From Hymenobacter sp. BT730 (GTDB lineage: Bacteria; Bacteroidota; Bacteroidia; Cytophagales; Hymenobacteraceae), in the NCBI RefSeq assembly GCF_030542105.1, contig NZ_JAUOFB010000001.1, positions 186,001 through 250,000 of the forward strand: 64,000 nt of DNA, in the 5' to 3' direction. Made by a program: the position numbers and the translations under genes. Positions 8,024 through 17,562 of the stretch are shown piece by piece. Each line of letters begins with the position of its first letter. The first letter of the stretch is position 1. The notes under the pieces are model-generated. The model searched no databases. It was not told the DNA's origin and saw nothing but the letters and a program-made list of their open reading frames with translations.

Positions 8024-9496
8024 TTACTCTAGCCGCCGCAAAGCTGTTTCCAGCTGGGCCAGCGTGGTTTCCTCGAACTTCAGCTGCGTGGTATCCGAGG
8101 CACTATCCGTTTGCCGCAGGGCCAGGTAGGGCGTATCGTTGAAGTAGCGCACGGCTACCAGTGTGCCTTTCGGCTGGGCGGGCGCATGGCGGAAAACATA
8201 GCTCCCGGTTTCATTCGGAACGCCTGATAGCACCGTGCGGCCATCGGCCAGTACCAGGCGCACGCTGGTATTGGGGTCGGCATCCAGCCGCACGGCCAGC
8301 TCTGCCGACGGCGACGAGGCGGAGTGCGGGCGGGCACAGAGAAGCCAGCCCAGATTGTTGGTCCGGAAGACGTAGTGCTCCGCCGAAGTCAGCCCTTCCT
8401 CCGCCTCTTCTACCGTATCGGTTGGGGCTGAAGCCAGGGCAGTATCGGATGTGGTGAGCATGCCTTCCTGCGGGTTAAAGCGAATGGGCACCACCATTTT
8501 CACTTTTACAAAGCGGCCATCCTGCTGCCCCGGCGTCCAGTGGCCCGAGGTTTGACGCAGCACCCGCAACACTTCTTCATCGCACCCATCCCCAATTCCC
8601 CGCAGGATTTTGGGGGAGCGGATGCGGCCGGCCTCATCTACTACAAAGGAGGCAAACACCATTCCCTGCGTGCCCCGGGCCAAAGCCGTTTTAGGGTAGC
8701 GGATGAGCTTGTTGATGTCCGTGGGGCTTTTGCCGTAGGTGGGCAGCTGCTCAGCGGTGGTATAAATCTGTTCCGGTGCCGGGTCGGCGGGGGCAGTTTC
8801 CTCCCACCGCACGGGCTGCAGCTCGGCGCTGATGCCCCGGAACAGGGACATACCGGCCTGCTGACGCGAAACGGGCAACTCTACCTGGTAGGTGCGGTTG
8901 GGAGCCAGCGCCAACTGCTGGCCGTGAGCCGAAGCGCGGATAAAAACGCCACCGCCCGTAGTCAGCAATTGCCCATCAGCCGTTTCGCTCACCATATCGG
9001 AGAGCAGCATATCCACCAGCGAATAGCATTCCTTCAGTTCAATCCAGACCTGGCCTTCCACGGCCCGCTGCCGCCCATCCACAAAACAGCCGGCCGGAAT
9101 CCGCACCACAGTACCCTCCTGCCCGCGCACTTCGGCGGGGTGCGTGGGGTCAATGCGGTAGTACTGGCTGGCTTTGCGGGTGAGGTCGAACAGGCGGGTT
9201 TCGCGGGGTGGCGGGCTGGCAACCAGCTCGCTGGCCGGGGGCCGGCTTACCCGACTGTACACTAATAGGGGGGCGTTGGGGTTGGTGCGGCGGGTCAGGC
9301 GGTGCCAGGTAACGGGCTTGTCGCTCGGGGGCTCCGCCGTTAAGGTTACCGTATCCGCAGCCAGCGACTCAGAGGAGGCTGCGGCGGCATTAGCGGACTG
9401 GGTTTTCTCCGCCGGCTGTTGCTGACACGCACTGGTCAGCAGGAAAAGCAAGAAGAAAAATGGCTTCCACAAGCTACGTTGAAAGAGCATCAGCAT
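8024..9496 (-). CDS. Lipoprotein with an internal TonB C-terminal domain
   Basis: The frame extends to 9577, but the start near 9496 (or 9490) is preferred. It gives a lipoprotein signal ending LLFLLTSAC, and the hairpin at 9546-9589 occupies the upstream extension. About 490 residues result. Residues ~30-255 are a β-rich region of unknown fold (RIPAGCFVDG, VWIELKECYSLVDMLLSDM). Residues ~258-342 match a TonB C-terminal domain (YPKTALARGTQGMVFASFVV, HWTPGQQDGRFVKVKMVVPI). About 145 further residues follow. TonB proteins are normally anchored by an inner-membrane helix with the domain at the extreme C-terminus, so this arrangement is unusual. Similar Bacteroidota proteins are often labelled energy transducer TonB; an energy-coupling role is not shown here. 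Confidence 0.65.
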   Translation of the reverse strand: MLMLFQRSLWKPFFFLLFLLTSACQQQPAEKTQSANAAAASSESLAADTVTLTAEPPSDKPVTWHRLTRRTNPNAPLLVYSRVSRPPASELVASPPPRETRLFDLTRKASQYYRIDPTHPAEVRGQEGTVVRIPAGCFVDGRQRAVEGQVWIELKECYSLVDMLLSDMVSETADGQLLTTGGGVFIRASAHGQQLALAPNRTYQVELPVSRQQAGMSLFRGISAELQPVRWEETAPADPAPEQIYTTAEQLPTYGKSPTDINKLIRYPKTALARGTQGMVFASFVVDEAGRIRSPKILRGIGDGCDEEVLRVLRQTSGHWTPGQQDGRFVKVKMVVPIRFNPQEGMLTTSDTALASAPTDTVEEAEEGLTSAEHYVFRTNNLGWLLCARPHSASSPSAELAVRLDADPNTSVRLVLADGRTVLSGVPNETGSYVFRHAPAQPKGTLVAVRYFNDTPYLALRQTDSASDTTQLKFEETTLAQLETALRRLE

Positions 9497-9545
9497 AAAT
9501 AGCACCGGGTATAGAGAACTTAATGATTTGGCAATAAACAAGATT

Positions 9546-9589
9546 GCCCAGGACTTTGCAAGCATTTTGTGCTTCACAAAGCCCTGGGC
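9546..9589 (-). terminator. Hairpin terminator after the DPP-IV-like gene
   Basis: A 13-base stem (9546-9558 paired with 9577-9589, one mismatch) surrounds an 18-base loop. It lies just past the stop of the S9 peptidase gene on the minus strand and is followed by a T-rich stretch in that direction. It overlaps the longest open frame of the next gene, which supports that gene's downstream start. Confidence 0.6.
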
Positions 9590-9613
9590 AAGCCCAAGCG
9601 GAGGAGATTTATG

Positions 9614-11881
9614 CTAGTTCACCGACTTCGCCGCGCCTGAAGAGGCATCGGGCGTAAGGGGCAGATTTTCCAGGATAAAGTTGGTCATCTGGCGGTAGAG
9701 GTGCAGGCGCGTGTTGCCCCCGTAAATACCGTGGTTGCGGTTGGGGTAGTACAGCGTCTGGTAGTCTTTATTGGCTTTGATCATGGCATCCGTGAAGGCC
9801 ACGGAGTTCTGGAAATGCACATTATCGTCGCCGGTGCCGTGTACCAGCAGCAGCTTGCCTTTCAGCTTATCCGCAAACTGTACGGGCGAGTTGTCATCGT
9901 AGCCACTGGGGTTTTCCTGGGGGGTTTTCAGGAAACGCTCGGTGTACACGGTGTCATAGTAGCGCCAGTTGGTAACGGGAGCCACCGAAATACCCATGCG
10001 GAACAGGTCGGCCTCCTTGGTCATGGCCAGGGCCGTCATGTAGCCGCCGAAGCTCCAGCCCCAGATACCGATGCGGGCCTTGTCTACGTAAGGCAGTGTG
10101 CCCAGGTATTTGGCCGTTTCGCCCTGGTCAATGGTTTCCAGCTTGCCCATATTAGCATAGGTCGACTTCTTGAAAGCCGCGCCGCGCGCGCCGGTTCCGC
10201 GGCCATCCACAGAAACCACGATGTAGCCTTTCTCCACCAACAGCTGGTGCCAGAGGTAGTTGGTGAAGGCAATGCCCCCACCCGCGTCGTCCTTCACGGT
10301 CTGGGAGCCGGGGCCGCCATACACGTACATCAGCACCGGATATTTCTTGCTGGCATCGAAGTTAGCGGGCTTCATTATCCAGCCATTCAGGGCTACGCCT
10401 TCCGAGTTTTTGAAGTTGATGAACTCCAGCTTGCCCAGGTTGTACTGGCCCAGCGTCTGGCGCAGGGCAGCGTTGTCTTCCAGCACCTTCACCAGCTTGC
10501 CGGTTTGGGCCGTGCGCAGGCTAACCACTTGCGGCACGCCAGCCTCAGAGTGGTAGTTGAGGTAGTAGCGGCAGTCGGGGCTCATATTCACGGCATCTAC
10601 GCCGCGGCCGGCCTCGCTGAGGCGGGTTTTGCCTTTGCCTTTCAGGCTCACGCGGTACAGGTGGCGCTCCATGGGCGAGCCTTCCGTGCTGGTGAAATAC
10701 ACCAGCCCGTTTTTCTCATCGAAGCCGTTGATTTCGGCAATTTCCCAGTTGCCTTTGGTCAGCTGACGGTCCAGCTTGCCCTTCATATCATAGAGATACA
10801 AGTGGCGAAAGCCGTCTTTCTCGCTGGTAAACAGGAACTGCTTGCCGCCTTTCAGGTAGCGTAGGTCGTCGTTTACTTCCACGTAGGCCGCGTCGGTATC
10901 GGTCAGCACTACGTCGGTTTTGCCGGTGCTGGCGTTGGCGTGCAGAATCTCGAGCTTGTTCTGCAGGCGGTTGAGGCGACGGATGCTGAGCACGTTAGGC
11001 GTCTGCGTCCAGAGGATGCGCGGGATGTACTGGTCCGGCTCCTGGCCCACGTCCATTTTCGTGGTTTTGGCGGCGGCTACATCAAACGTTGAGATGCTCA
11101 CGATGGAGTTTTTCTCGCCCGCTTTGGGGTATTTGTAGCGGTAGTCTTTAGGGTAGAGCGGGCCCCACTCCTGCAGGTTGTACTCCGGCACCTGCGACTC
11201 ATCGAAGGTGTAGAAAGCCAGCTGCTTGCTGTCGGGCGACCAGAAGAAGCCTTTCGCAAACTCAAACTCTTCCTCGTACACCCAGTCGGTGCTGCCGTTG
11301 ATGAGCTTGTTGCGCACCCCGTCCGTGGTTACAGCCTTTTCCTGCATGGTGGTCAGATCAACCACAAACAGGTTGTTGTCGCGCACGAAAGCCACTTTGC
11401 TGCCATCAGGAGAGAAGGTAGCGTAGCTTTGCTTGTTGCCGGCGCTCAAGGGCGTGAGCTTCTTAGCGGCGCGGTCGTACACGTAGTAAAGGGCGCGGGA
11501 GCTGCGACGGTAAATGGGTTCTTCGTCGGTCCAGAACAGGATTTTCTGCTCGTCGGCATTGAACTCGTAGCCGGCTACCTGCAGCGGCTGGGGGTTGCCG
11601 GGCGTCAGCAAATCTTTGCCGGCTACCAGGGTTTGTACGGCCTGGCCAGTGGTTACGTCGTGCTGCACCAGGTCGCCTTTATCCAGGGAGGAGTAGTAGC
11701 GACCGTCGCGCATCCAGTTAAAGCCGGGTACCGACTTGGCCTGGAACGTTCCTTTTTGCCAGATGTCTTCGAGGGTGATGTCCTTTTTCTGCTGGGCAAC
11801 AGCAGTGGGTGTGAGCCCCGGCAGCAAGGCGGGGCTGGTCAGGACCAGCGCTAAGGCTAGTCCGAGAGTGCGAAATTGCAT
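9614..11881 (-). CDS. S9 family prolyl oligopeptidase, dipeptidyl peptidase IV-type
   Basis: This secreted serine peptidase has 755 residues counted from ATG at 11881. An upstream in-frame extension to 11926 lacks signal character and is rejected. The Sec signal peptide ends near TAVAQQKK. An eight-bladed β-propeller N-terminal region (DPPIV_N, about residues 90-440) includes the WVYEEEF segment with the double Glu that binds the substrate amino terminus in DPP-IV. The α/β-hydrolase domain carries nucleophile S610 in GWSFGGY, the acid in HGTGDDNVHF and the His in NRNHGIYGG. Family members release X-Pro dipeptides in the periplasm. A promoter-like element lies just upstream (11915-11942). Confidence 0.93.
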   Translation of the reverse strand: MQFRTLGLALALVLTSPALLPGLTPTAVAQQKKDITLEDIWQKGTFQAKSVPGFNWMRDGRYYSSLDKGDLVQHDVTTGQAVQTLVAGKDLLTPGNPQPLQVAGYEFNADEQKILFWTDEEPIYRRSSRALYYVYDRAAKKLTPLSAGNKQSYATFSPDGSKVAFVRDNNLFVVDLTTMQEKAVTTDGVRNKLINGSTDWVYEEEFEFAKGFFWSPDSKQLAFYTFDESQVPEYNLQEWGPLYPKDYRYKYPKAGEKNSIVSISTFDVAAAKTTKMDVGQEPDQYIPRILWTQTPNVLSIRRLNRLQNKLEILHANASTGKTDVVLTDTDAAYVEVNDDLRYLKGGKQFLFTSEKDGFRHLYLYDMKGKLDRQLTKGNWEIAEINGFDEKNGLVYFTSTEGSPMERHLYRVSLKGKGKTRLSEAGRGVDAVNMSPDCRYYLNYHSEAGVPQVVSLRTAQTGKLVKVLEDNAALRQTLGQYNLGKLEFINFKNSEGVALNGWIMKPANFDASKKYPVLMYVYGGPGSQTVKDDAGGGIAFTNYLWHQLLVEKGYIVVSVDGRGTGARGAAFKKSTYANMGKLETIDQGETAKYLGTLPYVDKARIGIWGWSFGGYMTALAMTKEADLFRMGISVAPVTNWRYYDTVYTERFLKTPQENPSGYDDNSPVQFADKLKGKLLLVHGTGDDNVHFQNSVAFTDAMIKANKDYQTLYYPNRNHGIYGGNTRLHLYRQMTNFILENLPLTPDASSGAAKSVN

Positions 11882-11914
11882 AGAGTGAAAAAATTTCGGC
11901 GGGAATACTAACGT

Positions 11915-11942
11915 TAAAGATAACACGCCCTTGGCGAAACAA
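11915..11942 (-). promoter_or_regulatory. Candidate Bacteroidota-type promoter of the S9 peptidase gene
   Basis: Read on the minus strand, TATCTTTA (11915-11922; seven of eight matches to TAnnTTTG) is preceded at 17 bases by TTG (11940-11942), the -33 element. The start codon at 11881 lies about 30 bases beyond the expected transcription start. Confidence 0.45.
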
Positions 11943-12054
11943 GTGCGCCTACCCTGGAATGAGGCCGCCGGCGGCGCAAAGTCGGGACGGAAACGACAAA
12001 GGTTGCTTGCCTGGATGTATTGACTTTGCAGGGTTCTTCACACCTTTGTTTTCT

Positions 12055-12996
12055 ATGGCTCTTCGTCTATCTGTTATTTGTTTGCTGGTCCTGAGTGGGC
12101 TGGCTGCCTGCAGCTCCGACCCCGACTCCAACCCCCGGTTCGATTTTGTGGGCTCCACGCGCCTGACTTCCAACGACCGAATCCTCACCACGCCCGGCGA
12201 TACGCTGACCACGCGCGTGACTGGCGACCTGCGCAATGACAAGGAACCATTACTAAAGCATTATACCATCACGGTAGATTACTTTGCCAGAGAAAAAGAC
12301 GCGGAGAAAAAGCCCAGCCCGTTGGTGTATTTCGATACCACCTTCAGCAGCCCCACCTTCAATTATCAGCTCACATTTGGCGCCCGCACCACTTCCGGCG
12401 CGGAAAAATGGACTCATTCCCTCACCAATGCCGATAACAAAACCTCCAGCAGAGGCTACCGGCTCACGGTAAACAATGCGGATTCGGCTAAGCCATACCA
12501 CCCCTACAAAGTATTCCTGGAAGCCGCCCGCCGCACGCGCAGCCGCAGCACGCTCAATGCACGCCAGGGGCTGGTATTTCCGGGCTTCACAGTTAGTACT
12601 AACCCCAACGCGCAGCAACTGGTTGACCTGATTGCCCTGCCTTCGGCCGCTGGTGGTATAGAGCTGGCCTCCCCCTCCGATGCCACGGTAGCAGATGCGG
12701 CCCCCTTTCTGAATATTAATATATGGCCCACCACGGCCCGCAATGCCACTAGCATCCGCCGCACCAGCCTCACGTCGGCCCAGTTCAACGCCCTGACTAA
12801 GGCTGCCAGTATTGTGGCTGTGTATGATACGGCTGATACCCCATCAACTCCTACCCGTAGCGGCGCGCTGGTAAAAGATAATGTGCTAGTTTTCCGCACT
12901 GCCGCCGGACGTACCGGCGTGCTGTTGGTTGAGGACGTCACGAACAACACAGCTACTCCCCGGGCAACGGTTCAGGTCAGAATTGACAAGGAATAG
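12055..12996 (+). CDS. Hypothetical lipoprotein
   Basis: This protein of about 313 residues begins with a lipoprotein signal (MALRLSVICLLVLSGLAAC), so it should be lipid-anchored in the periplasm or outer membrane. The frame is open back to 11959, but ATG at 12055 is chosen because it opens the lipobox. The mature part has alternating short β-strand-like segments (TLTTRVTGDL, HYTITVDYFA, YQLTFGARTT, GYRLTVNN), suggesting one or two immunoglobulin-like domains. Bacteroidota surface lipoproteins often have such folds. No catalytic motif is visible and no family can be named. A TTGACTTTG stretch about 35 bases upstream resembles a -7 box. It ends at a bidirectional terminator shared with the convergent porin gene. 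Confidence 0.7.
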   Translation: MALRLSVICLLVLSGLAACSSDPDSNPRFDFVGSTRLTSNDRILTTPGDTLTTRVTGDLRNDKEPLLKHYTITVDYFAREKDAEKKPSPLVYFDTTFSSPTFNYQLTFGARTTSGAEKWTHSLTNADNKTSSRGYRLTVNNADSAKPYHPYKVFLEAARRTRSRSTLNARQGLVFPGFTVSTNPNAQQLVDLIALPSAAGGIELASPSDATVADAAPFLNINIWPTTARNATSIRRTSLTSAQFNALTKAASIVAVYDTADTPSTPTRSGALVKDNVLVFRTAAGRTGVLLVEDVTNNTATPRATVQVRIDKE

Positions 12997-13024
12997 GCGG
13001 CCTACCAACGGCTTAAACACATAT

Positions 13025-13060
13025 AAAAAGGCCCGCACTATAGAAAGTGCGGGCCTTTTT
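13025..13060. terminator. Bidirectional terminator
   Basis: A perfect 15-base stem (13025-13039 with 13046-13060) has a six-base loop, an A-run at its left edge and a T-run at its right edge. It lies between the convergent lipoprotein gene and the FadL-like gene, so it can end transcription from both sides. Confidence 0.85.
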
Positions 13061-13080
13061 GCGTTAGCGGCAATATGATG

Positions 13081-14622
13081 TTAGAATATCAAGCCCACGG
13101 TAAAGCTTGTGGTGAAGCGGTGCTCATCAATTGTAAGGCGGGGTTGCTGTTCGTTCACCAACGAAAATGGCGAGTAAGCTGAACTGCTGGTGTTGTACAC
13201 GCCAGACAAATCGATAAAGGCATTTTTTTGCCGCAGACCTACGCCACCAGTATAATAGGCACGGGTGCGCTCCAGCTCATTGGATTTGAAAGGGTCGCCG
13301 TAGCGGGCATAGCCCAGGCGGAAACGGAAGATATCGGCGCGCAATTCACCACCCAAACGCACATTCACGGCGGAGTGGTATTTGGCCGCTATGGCCTGGT
13401 TTTGCTCATCGAAATAGGCCTCATCATCGGTGTTGCCTTCCTCATCGGCATGCAGGCGGGCCTGTCCATAGTTCACGTATTCCGCATCCGCGGAAACAAA
13501 CCCGTTTTTACCTATCACCAGTGCGGCGCCTGCATTGGCCCGGAATGGGGATGTCAGCGTGTAGTTGGATTCGCTGGGCCGCGTTACCGCCAGTGCGTCG
13601 TTAATCGTGCTGATAGTGCCATCAGAATTGGTGATCTGAAGGCCCGAGAAGTTGGTATTGAGGGACGTTTTATAAGTATCGGTCAGGCCGCTGAAAGTGG
13701 GCGTTTGTACCGAGGCACCTACCCGCAGTTGGTCGCTGGCCCGATAAATTACGCCGGCCCGCACATTGATGCCAGTACCCCTCGTAATGACTTCATCGCG
13801 CAGCAGCAGATTCGTGAAGGCGGTGTTCACATCGTCTTCGGCCTCGCTGTATTCCCGGATCTGGTTAAACTTCGTCCGGACAATGCCCAAACTGGCACCC
13901 AGGTATACTTTGTCGCGGTAGCTGGCCCCGTAGCCAAAGTCGTACTGCGTTTGCGAACCAGTGGTGGAAACCGTTTCGTCAATACTGACCGGCTCAGACC
14001 GGTTAATGGTAGAGACATAGTCCCGGCCCTGATCGTCCTGGTTAACATTCGTCAGATAAGCCCCATAGCCCAGCCCATCCAGGGTTGTGATGTTTTCCCC
14101 GTTTTGTCCGTATTCCGCATCCAGGTCCTCCTGTGTAGCCGGCGATTCACGCAGATATTCGAAGAAAGTCTGCCGGTCGGCTACCTGCCCTTTGTAATGA
14201 AAGCGGGAGTTAAAATCGTTGATGCGCGAAGCGCCGAAGGCAAAACTGCTGCCGCGCCAGTCCGAAGAGTTATCATTATCGGCCAGTCGGTTGGTGAAAA
14301 CAATGCCAATGCTGCCGATGTGCAGACTGGTCTTGTTCGTCTCCAGCGGGCTGCCCAGCCCCGAGGTTGTTGCCTGTGAAAATCCTAACCCCGGCGTAAA
14401 GCTGAATTCCGACTGGCGAAACAGGCCTAAACCGGCCGGGTTGGAATTGAGCACGCCCAGGTCGGCGCCCACCGCGGTGGTAGCGCCCCCAATAGCCTGC
14501 GTACGGGCCGTGCCACCAAACTGCTGCCAGGAGTAGCGCAGCGCATCAGCATCGGTTTGGGCAACAGAAGGAAGGGCGAGGCCCAGACAAGCCAGGCCAA
14601 GCCAGAATGGAAGGGTTTTCAT
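13081..14622 (-). CDS. OmpP1/FadL-family outer membrane protein
   Basis: This 513-residue protein has a Sec signal peptide (cleavage near LPSVAQTD) followed by ALRYSWQQFGGTARTQAIGG. The segment TAVGADLGVLNSNPAGLG is the N-terminal plug signature of the FadL/TodX/OmpP1 group, with the conserved NPAGL. The rest is a series of alternating amphipathic β-strands (IYRASDQLRVGASVQTPTF, NVRLGGELRADIFRFRLGYA) ending in a C-terminal Phe, as outer-membrane barrels do. Such porins carry hydrophobic compounds across the outer membrane; the ligand is not predictable. It is 47 bases downstream of the Tyr/Gly-rich lipoprotein gene and may be co-transcribed with it. Confidence 0.85.
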   Translation of the reverse strand: MKTLPFWLGLACLGLALPSVAQTDADALRYSWQQFGGTARTQAIGGATTAVGADLGVLNSNPAGLGLFRQSEFSFTPGLGFSQATTSGLGSPLETNKTSLHIGSIGIVFTNRLADNDNSSDWRGSSFAFGASRINDFNSRFHYKGQVADRQTFFEYLRESPATQEDLDAEYGQNGENITTLDGLGYGAYLTNVNQDDQGRDYVSTINRSEPVSIDETVSTTGSQTQYDFGYGASYRDKVYLGASLGIVRTKFNQIREYSEAEDDVNTAFTNLLLRDEVITRGTGINVRAGVIYRASDQLRVGASVQTPTFSGLTDTYKTSLNTNFSGLQITNSDGTISTINDALAVTRPSESNYTLTSPFRANAGAALVIGKNGFVSADAEYVNYGQARLHADEEGNTDDEAYFDEQNQAIAAKYHSAVNVRLGGELRADIFRFRLGYARYGDPFKSNELERTRAYYTGGVGLRQKNAFIDLSGVYNTSSSAYSPFSLVNEQQPRLTIDEHRFTTSFTVGLIF

Positions 14623-14669
14623 ACGGAGAAGGTGGGGGGCAGAACGAATACGCGTAACGCTGATGACGC

Positions 14670-15890
14670 TTAGTTCACGCGGCCACGGCCACGTGCGCCA
14701 CTATCACGCGAACCATTGTTTTGGGAAGGAGGCGGAGAAGATGGCCGGGAAGACTCGCTGCTGCGCTCGGCGGGCCGCTCATAGGAACGGGCCGGCTGCT
14801 CGCTGCGCTCGGGCGTGTATTCCCGGGTACGCTCCCGACGGGGCTGCTCAGCAGGGCGGGAAGGCCGCTCATCCTGGCTATCCGATTCGGCGGGGAAGCT
14901 CCGTGCGCGGCGAGGCTGCGGACGAGGCGTCTCTTCTTCCCTGGCCTGACTGGGTGCCGGAGCCTGTGGTAGCTCTTCCAGTACACGGCCGGAACGAGGG
15001 GCTGGTTCGCTTACGCTGCCCCGCACACCACCATCGGCATTACGCTCCTCAATGCGGCCGCGGGCCGGAATGGGCCGGTCATTGCCTGGTGAGGTAGAAG
15101 CCGGACGCCGCGACTCTGTGCCAGGTACACTAATGGCGGTACCACCTGGCGTACTCACCCGGTTATCGGAAGCGCGCCGGTCAGTAATAACGCCGCGGCC
15201 GCGGGTAGTGGAATTACTAGTGCCTACGTTGGTGCTCCGGTCGCGGCGCGGACCATAGTGCGTGTTGTCGCGCGAGACTCTTCCCCAGTCGTTGTAGCGG
15301 TTGTTATAATAGCCGTTATGGTAGCCATTGCGGTACCCGTTCCGGTAGCCCCAATCATACCCACCGCCATAGCCATAACCATACGGACGACGGTAGGAAG
15401 GCCAGCCCCAGCCAATGGAGATGCTTACATAAGAACCGCCACCATAGAAGGGGTCATAGAAAGGATCATAATATCCGTAGCGGCGGCCGTAGGCATAGTC
15501 GCCATAAAACCAGGGGTCGTAGGCGTAGCTGGTGTAGGCATAATCATAGTAGCCCGGGGCAAACGACCAGTAGCTGGGCTGATGAAAGCGCCGGATACGG
15601 GCCATGTAGGTGTACTCGTCATCATCGTAAGTTGAGTACGAGTCGCTGTACTGCTCCCGCTGCTGGCCTTGCTCCGTACGGGCATCCGAAGAGGAAGCCG
15701 ATTCATCCGAAGGCGTATTTCCCAAGCCCCGGTTTGCCTGCACTGCTGCCAGAGCAGGGTCCACAGTGGTCTGGTCTTTTGAGGAGTAATATACCCCGTC
15801 GCTCTCCGTGGTGAGAGCAGAAGTGCCCGCACAGCTTCCCAGCGCAACCAGGGCCAGAGCGGACAGGAAAGTAGTGAAGGTAGATTTCAT
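14670..15890 (-). CDS. Tyr/Gly-rich lipoprotein with Arg/Pro/Ser/Glu-rich tail
   Basis: This protein of about 406 residues starts with a lipoprotein signal (LSALALVALGSC). ATG at 15890 is chosen over an upstream frame extension to 15956. Residues ~90-200 are extremely rich in Tyr, Gly, Asp and Asn (GYGYGGGYDWGYRNGYRNGY). The last ~170 residues are low-complexity Arg, Pro, Ser and Glu with RPAE/RSEQP-type units. Both regions are probably disordered. Proteins of this composition recur in Bacteroidota envelopes and are usually listed as hypothetical; I cannot assign a function. An envelope or surface location is inferred from the lipobox. The porin gene follows after 47 bases. Confidence 0.65.
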   Translation of the reverse strand: MKSTFTTFLSALALVALGSCAGTSALTTESDGVYYSSKDQTTVDPALAAVQANRGLGNTPSDESASSSDARTEQGQQREQYSDSYSTYDDDEYTYMARIRRFHQPSYWSFAPGYYDYAYTSYAYDPWFYGDYAYGRRYGYYDPFYDPFYGGGSYVSISIGWGWPSYRRPYGYGYGGGYDWGYRNGYRNGYHNGYYNNRYNDWGRVSRDNTHYGPRRDRSTNVGTSNSTTRGRGVITDRRASDNRVSTPGGTAISVPGTESRRPASTSPGNDRPIPARGRIEERNADGGVRGSVSEPAPRSGRVLEELPQAPAPSQAREEETPRPQPRRARSFPAESDSQDERPSRPAEQPRRERTREYTPERSEQPARSYERPAERSSESSRPSSPPPSQNNGSRDSGARGRGRVN

Positions 15891-16083
15891 GGTAGACCTA
15901 CAAAGAAAGACGACTATAAAGAAGATTACCAGTAACCTCAAACGGTTGCCTGACACTTTTAGACAAGGGCAGTATGCTCCGGTTTAATAACGTAATTTCG
16001 CCCCGAAACGGTGCCCCAACTTACTGACAAATGTTGTACCAGTTTGGGGAACTATTCCAACTCTACCCAAAGATAGTCCCATC

Positions 16084-17559
16084 ATGAGCAAAAGCCTGCC
16101 GAAGCGGAGCGAAGATTATTCGCTGTGGTATAATGAATTGGTGAAACGCGCTGGTCTGGCCGAGAATTCGGCGGTTCGCGGCTGCATGGTTATTAAGCCC
16201 TATGGTTATGCCATCTGGGAAAAAATGCAGCGCACCCTGGACGATATGTTCAAGCGCACCGGCCACCAGAATGCATACTTCCCGCTGTTCGTGCCCAAAA
16301 GCTTGTTTGAAGCCGAGGAGAAAAACGCAGAAGGCTTTGCCAAAGAATGCGCCGTAGTAACGCACTACCGCCTGCAGACCGACCCCGACAACCCCGGCAA
16401 GCTGCGCGTAGACCCCAACGCTAAGCTAGAGGAAGAGCTGATTGTGCGCCCCACCTCGGAGGCTATTATCTGGAGCACCTACAAAGGCTGGATCCAGAGC
16501 TACCGCGACCTGCCCCTGCTCATCAACCAGTGGGCCAACGTGGTACGCTGGGAAATGCGCACCCGCCTGTTTCTGCGCACCGCGGAGTTCCTGTGGCAGG
16601 AAGGCCACACGGCCCACGCCACCGCCGAGGAAGCCCTGGCCGAAACCCGCCAGATGCTGGACGTGTACGCCGAGTTTGCTGAGGAGCACCTGGCGCTGCC
16701 CGTTATCAAAGGCGTAAAAACCGAGAACGAGCGGTTTGCCGGCGCCCTGGAAACCTATTGCATCGAAGGCATGATGCAGGATGGCAAAGCGCTGCAGGCC
16801 GGCACCTCGCACTTCCTGGGGCAGAATTTTGCCAAAGCGTTTGACGTACAGTTTGCCAACAAGCAGGGCCAGTTGGAGCACGTGTGGGGCACCAGCTGGG
16901 GCGTAAGCACCCGCCTGATGGGTGCCCTGGTTATGGCGCACTCCGACGACGAAGGCCTGGTATTACCGCCCAGGCTGGCGCCTATTCAGGTGGTGATTGT
17001 GCCCATCTACAAAACCGGCCAGCTGGATGAGCTGCTGGAGCGCATCCGCCCCATTCAGATGGGCCTGATTGCGCGCGGCATTTCCGTAAAGATTGATGAC
17101 CGCGACACCGAGCGTCCCGGCTTCAAGTTTGCGGAGTGGGAATTGAAAGGCGTGCCCGTTCGCATGGCCGTGGGCATGCGCGACCTGGATGCCGGCACCG
17201 TGGAAATTGCCCGCCGCGACACCAAGGAGAAAATGAACCTGCCCCTGGCCGACATCGTGGCCAGCATCGACCAGTTGCTGCAGGATATTCAGCAGAACAT
17301 CTACCGCAAAGCCCTGGCCTTCCGCGACACGCTCACTACCCGCGTAGACACCTACGAGGAGTTCAAAGAAGTGCTGGAAGGAAAAGGCGGCTTCGTGGTG
17401 GCCCACTACGATGGCACCTCGGAAACCGAGGAGCGCATCAAAGACGAAACCAAAGCCACCATCCGCTGCCTGGCTTTGAATGAGCCTGATGAGGATGGCA
17501 TCTGCATTCTGACCGGCAAGCCCAGCCAGCGCCGCGCCTACTTCGCCAAGGCGTACTAA
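16084..17559 (+). CDS. proS: Prolyl-tRNA synthetase, archaeal/eukaryal type
   Basis: This 491-residue class II aminoacyl-tRNA synthetase charges tRNA-Pro with proline in the cytoplasm. The catalytic core has motif 2 ([20 protein letters not shown]), the preceding [19 protein letters not shown] segment, and motif 3 near [20 protein letters not shown]. The anticodon-binding domain ([10 protein letters not shown]) follows, then a C-terminal zinc-binding-like domain that ends in the terminal Tyr (RRAYFAKAY). Lack of the bacterial editing insertion and this C-terminal extension identify the archaeal-like form, which is usual in Bacteroidota. An imperfect -7 box (TAATTTCG) lies about 90 bases upstream. 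An exceptional hairpin follows the stop. Confidence 0.97.
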   Translation: MSKSLPKRSEDYSLWYNELVKRAGLAENSAVRGCMVIKPYGYAIWEKMQRTLDDMFKRTGHQNAYFPLFVPKSLFEAEEKNAEGFAKECAVVTHYRLQTDPDNPGKLRVDPNAKLEEELIVRPTSEAIIWSTYKGWIQSYRDLPLLINQWANVVRWEMRTRLFLRTAEFLWQEGHTAHATAEEALAETRQMLDVYAEFAEEHLALPVIKGVKTENERFAGALETYCIEGMMQDGKALQAGTSHFLGQNFAKAFDVQFANKQGQLEHVWGTSWGVSTRLMGALVMAHSDDEGLVLPPRLAPIQVVIVPIYKTGQLDELLERIRPIQMGLIARGISVKIDDRDTERPGFKFAEWELKGVPVRMAVGMRDLDAGTVEIARRDTKEKMNLPLADIVASIDQLLQDIQQNIYRKALAFRDTLTTRVDTYEEFKEVLEGKGGFVVAHYDGTSETEERIKDETKATIRCLALNEPDEDGICILTGKPSQRRAYFAKAY

Positions 17560-17562
17560 TTT

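Noticed and set aside
9701-10864. 387-codon open frame on the plus strand
   Set aside because: It lies wholly antisense to the well-supported S9 peptidase gene; its composition (His, Val, Gln-rich) is that of a shadow frame and no domain is seen.
13228-14379. 383-codon open frame on the plus strand
   Set aside because: Antisense to the FadL-like gene, without domain or signal features; explained by codon bias of the true gene.
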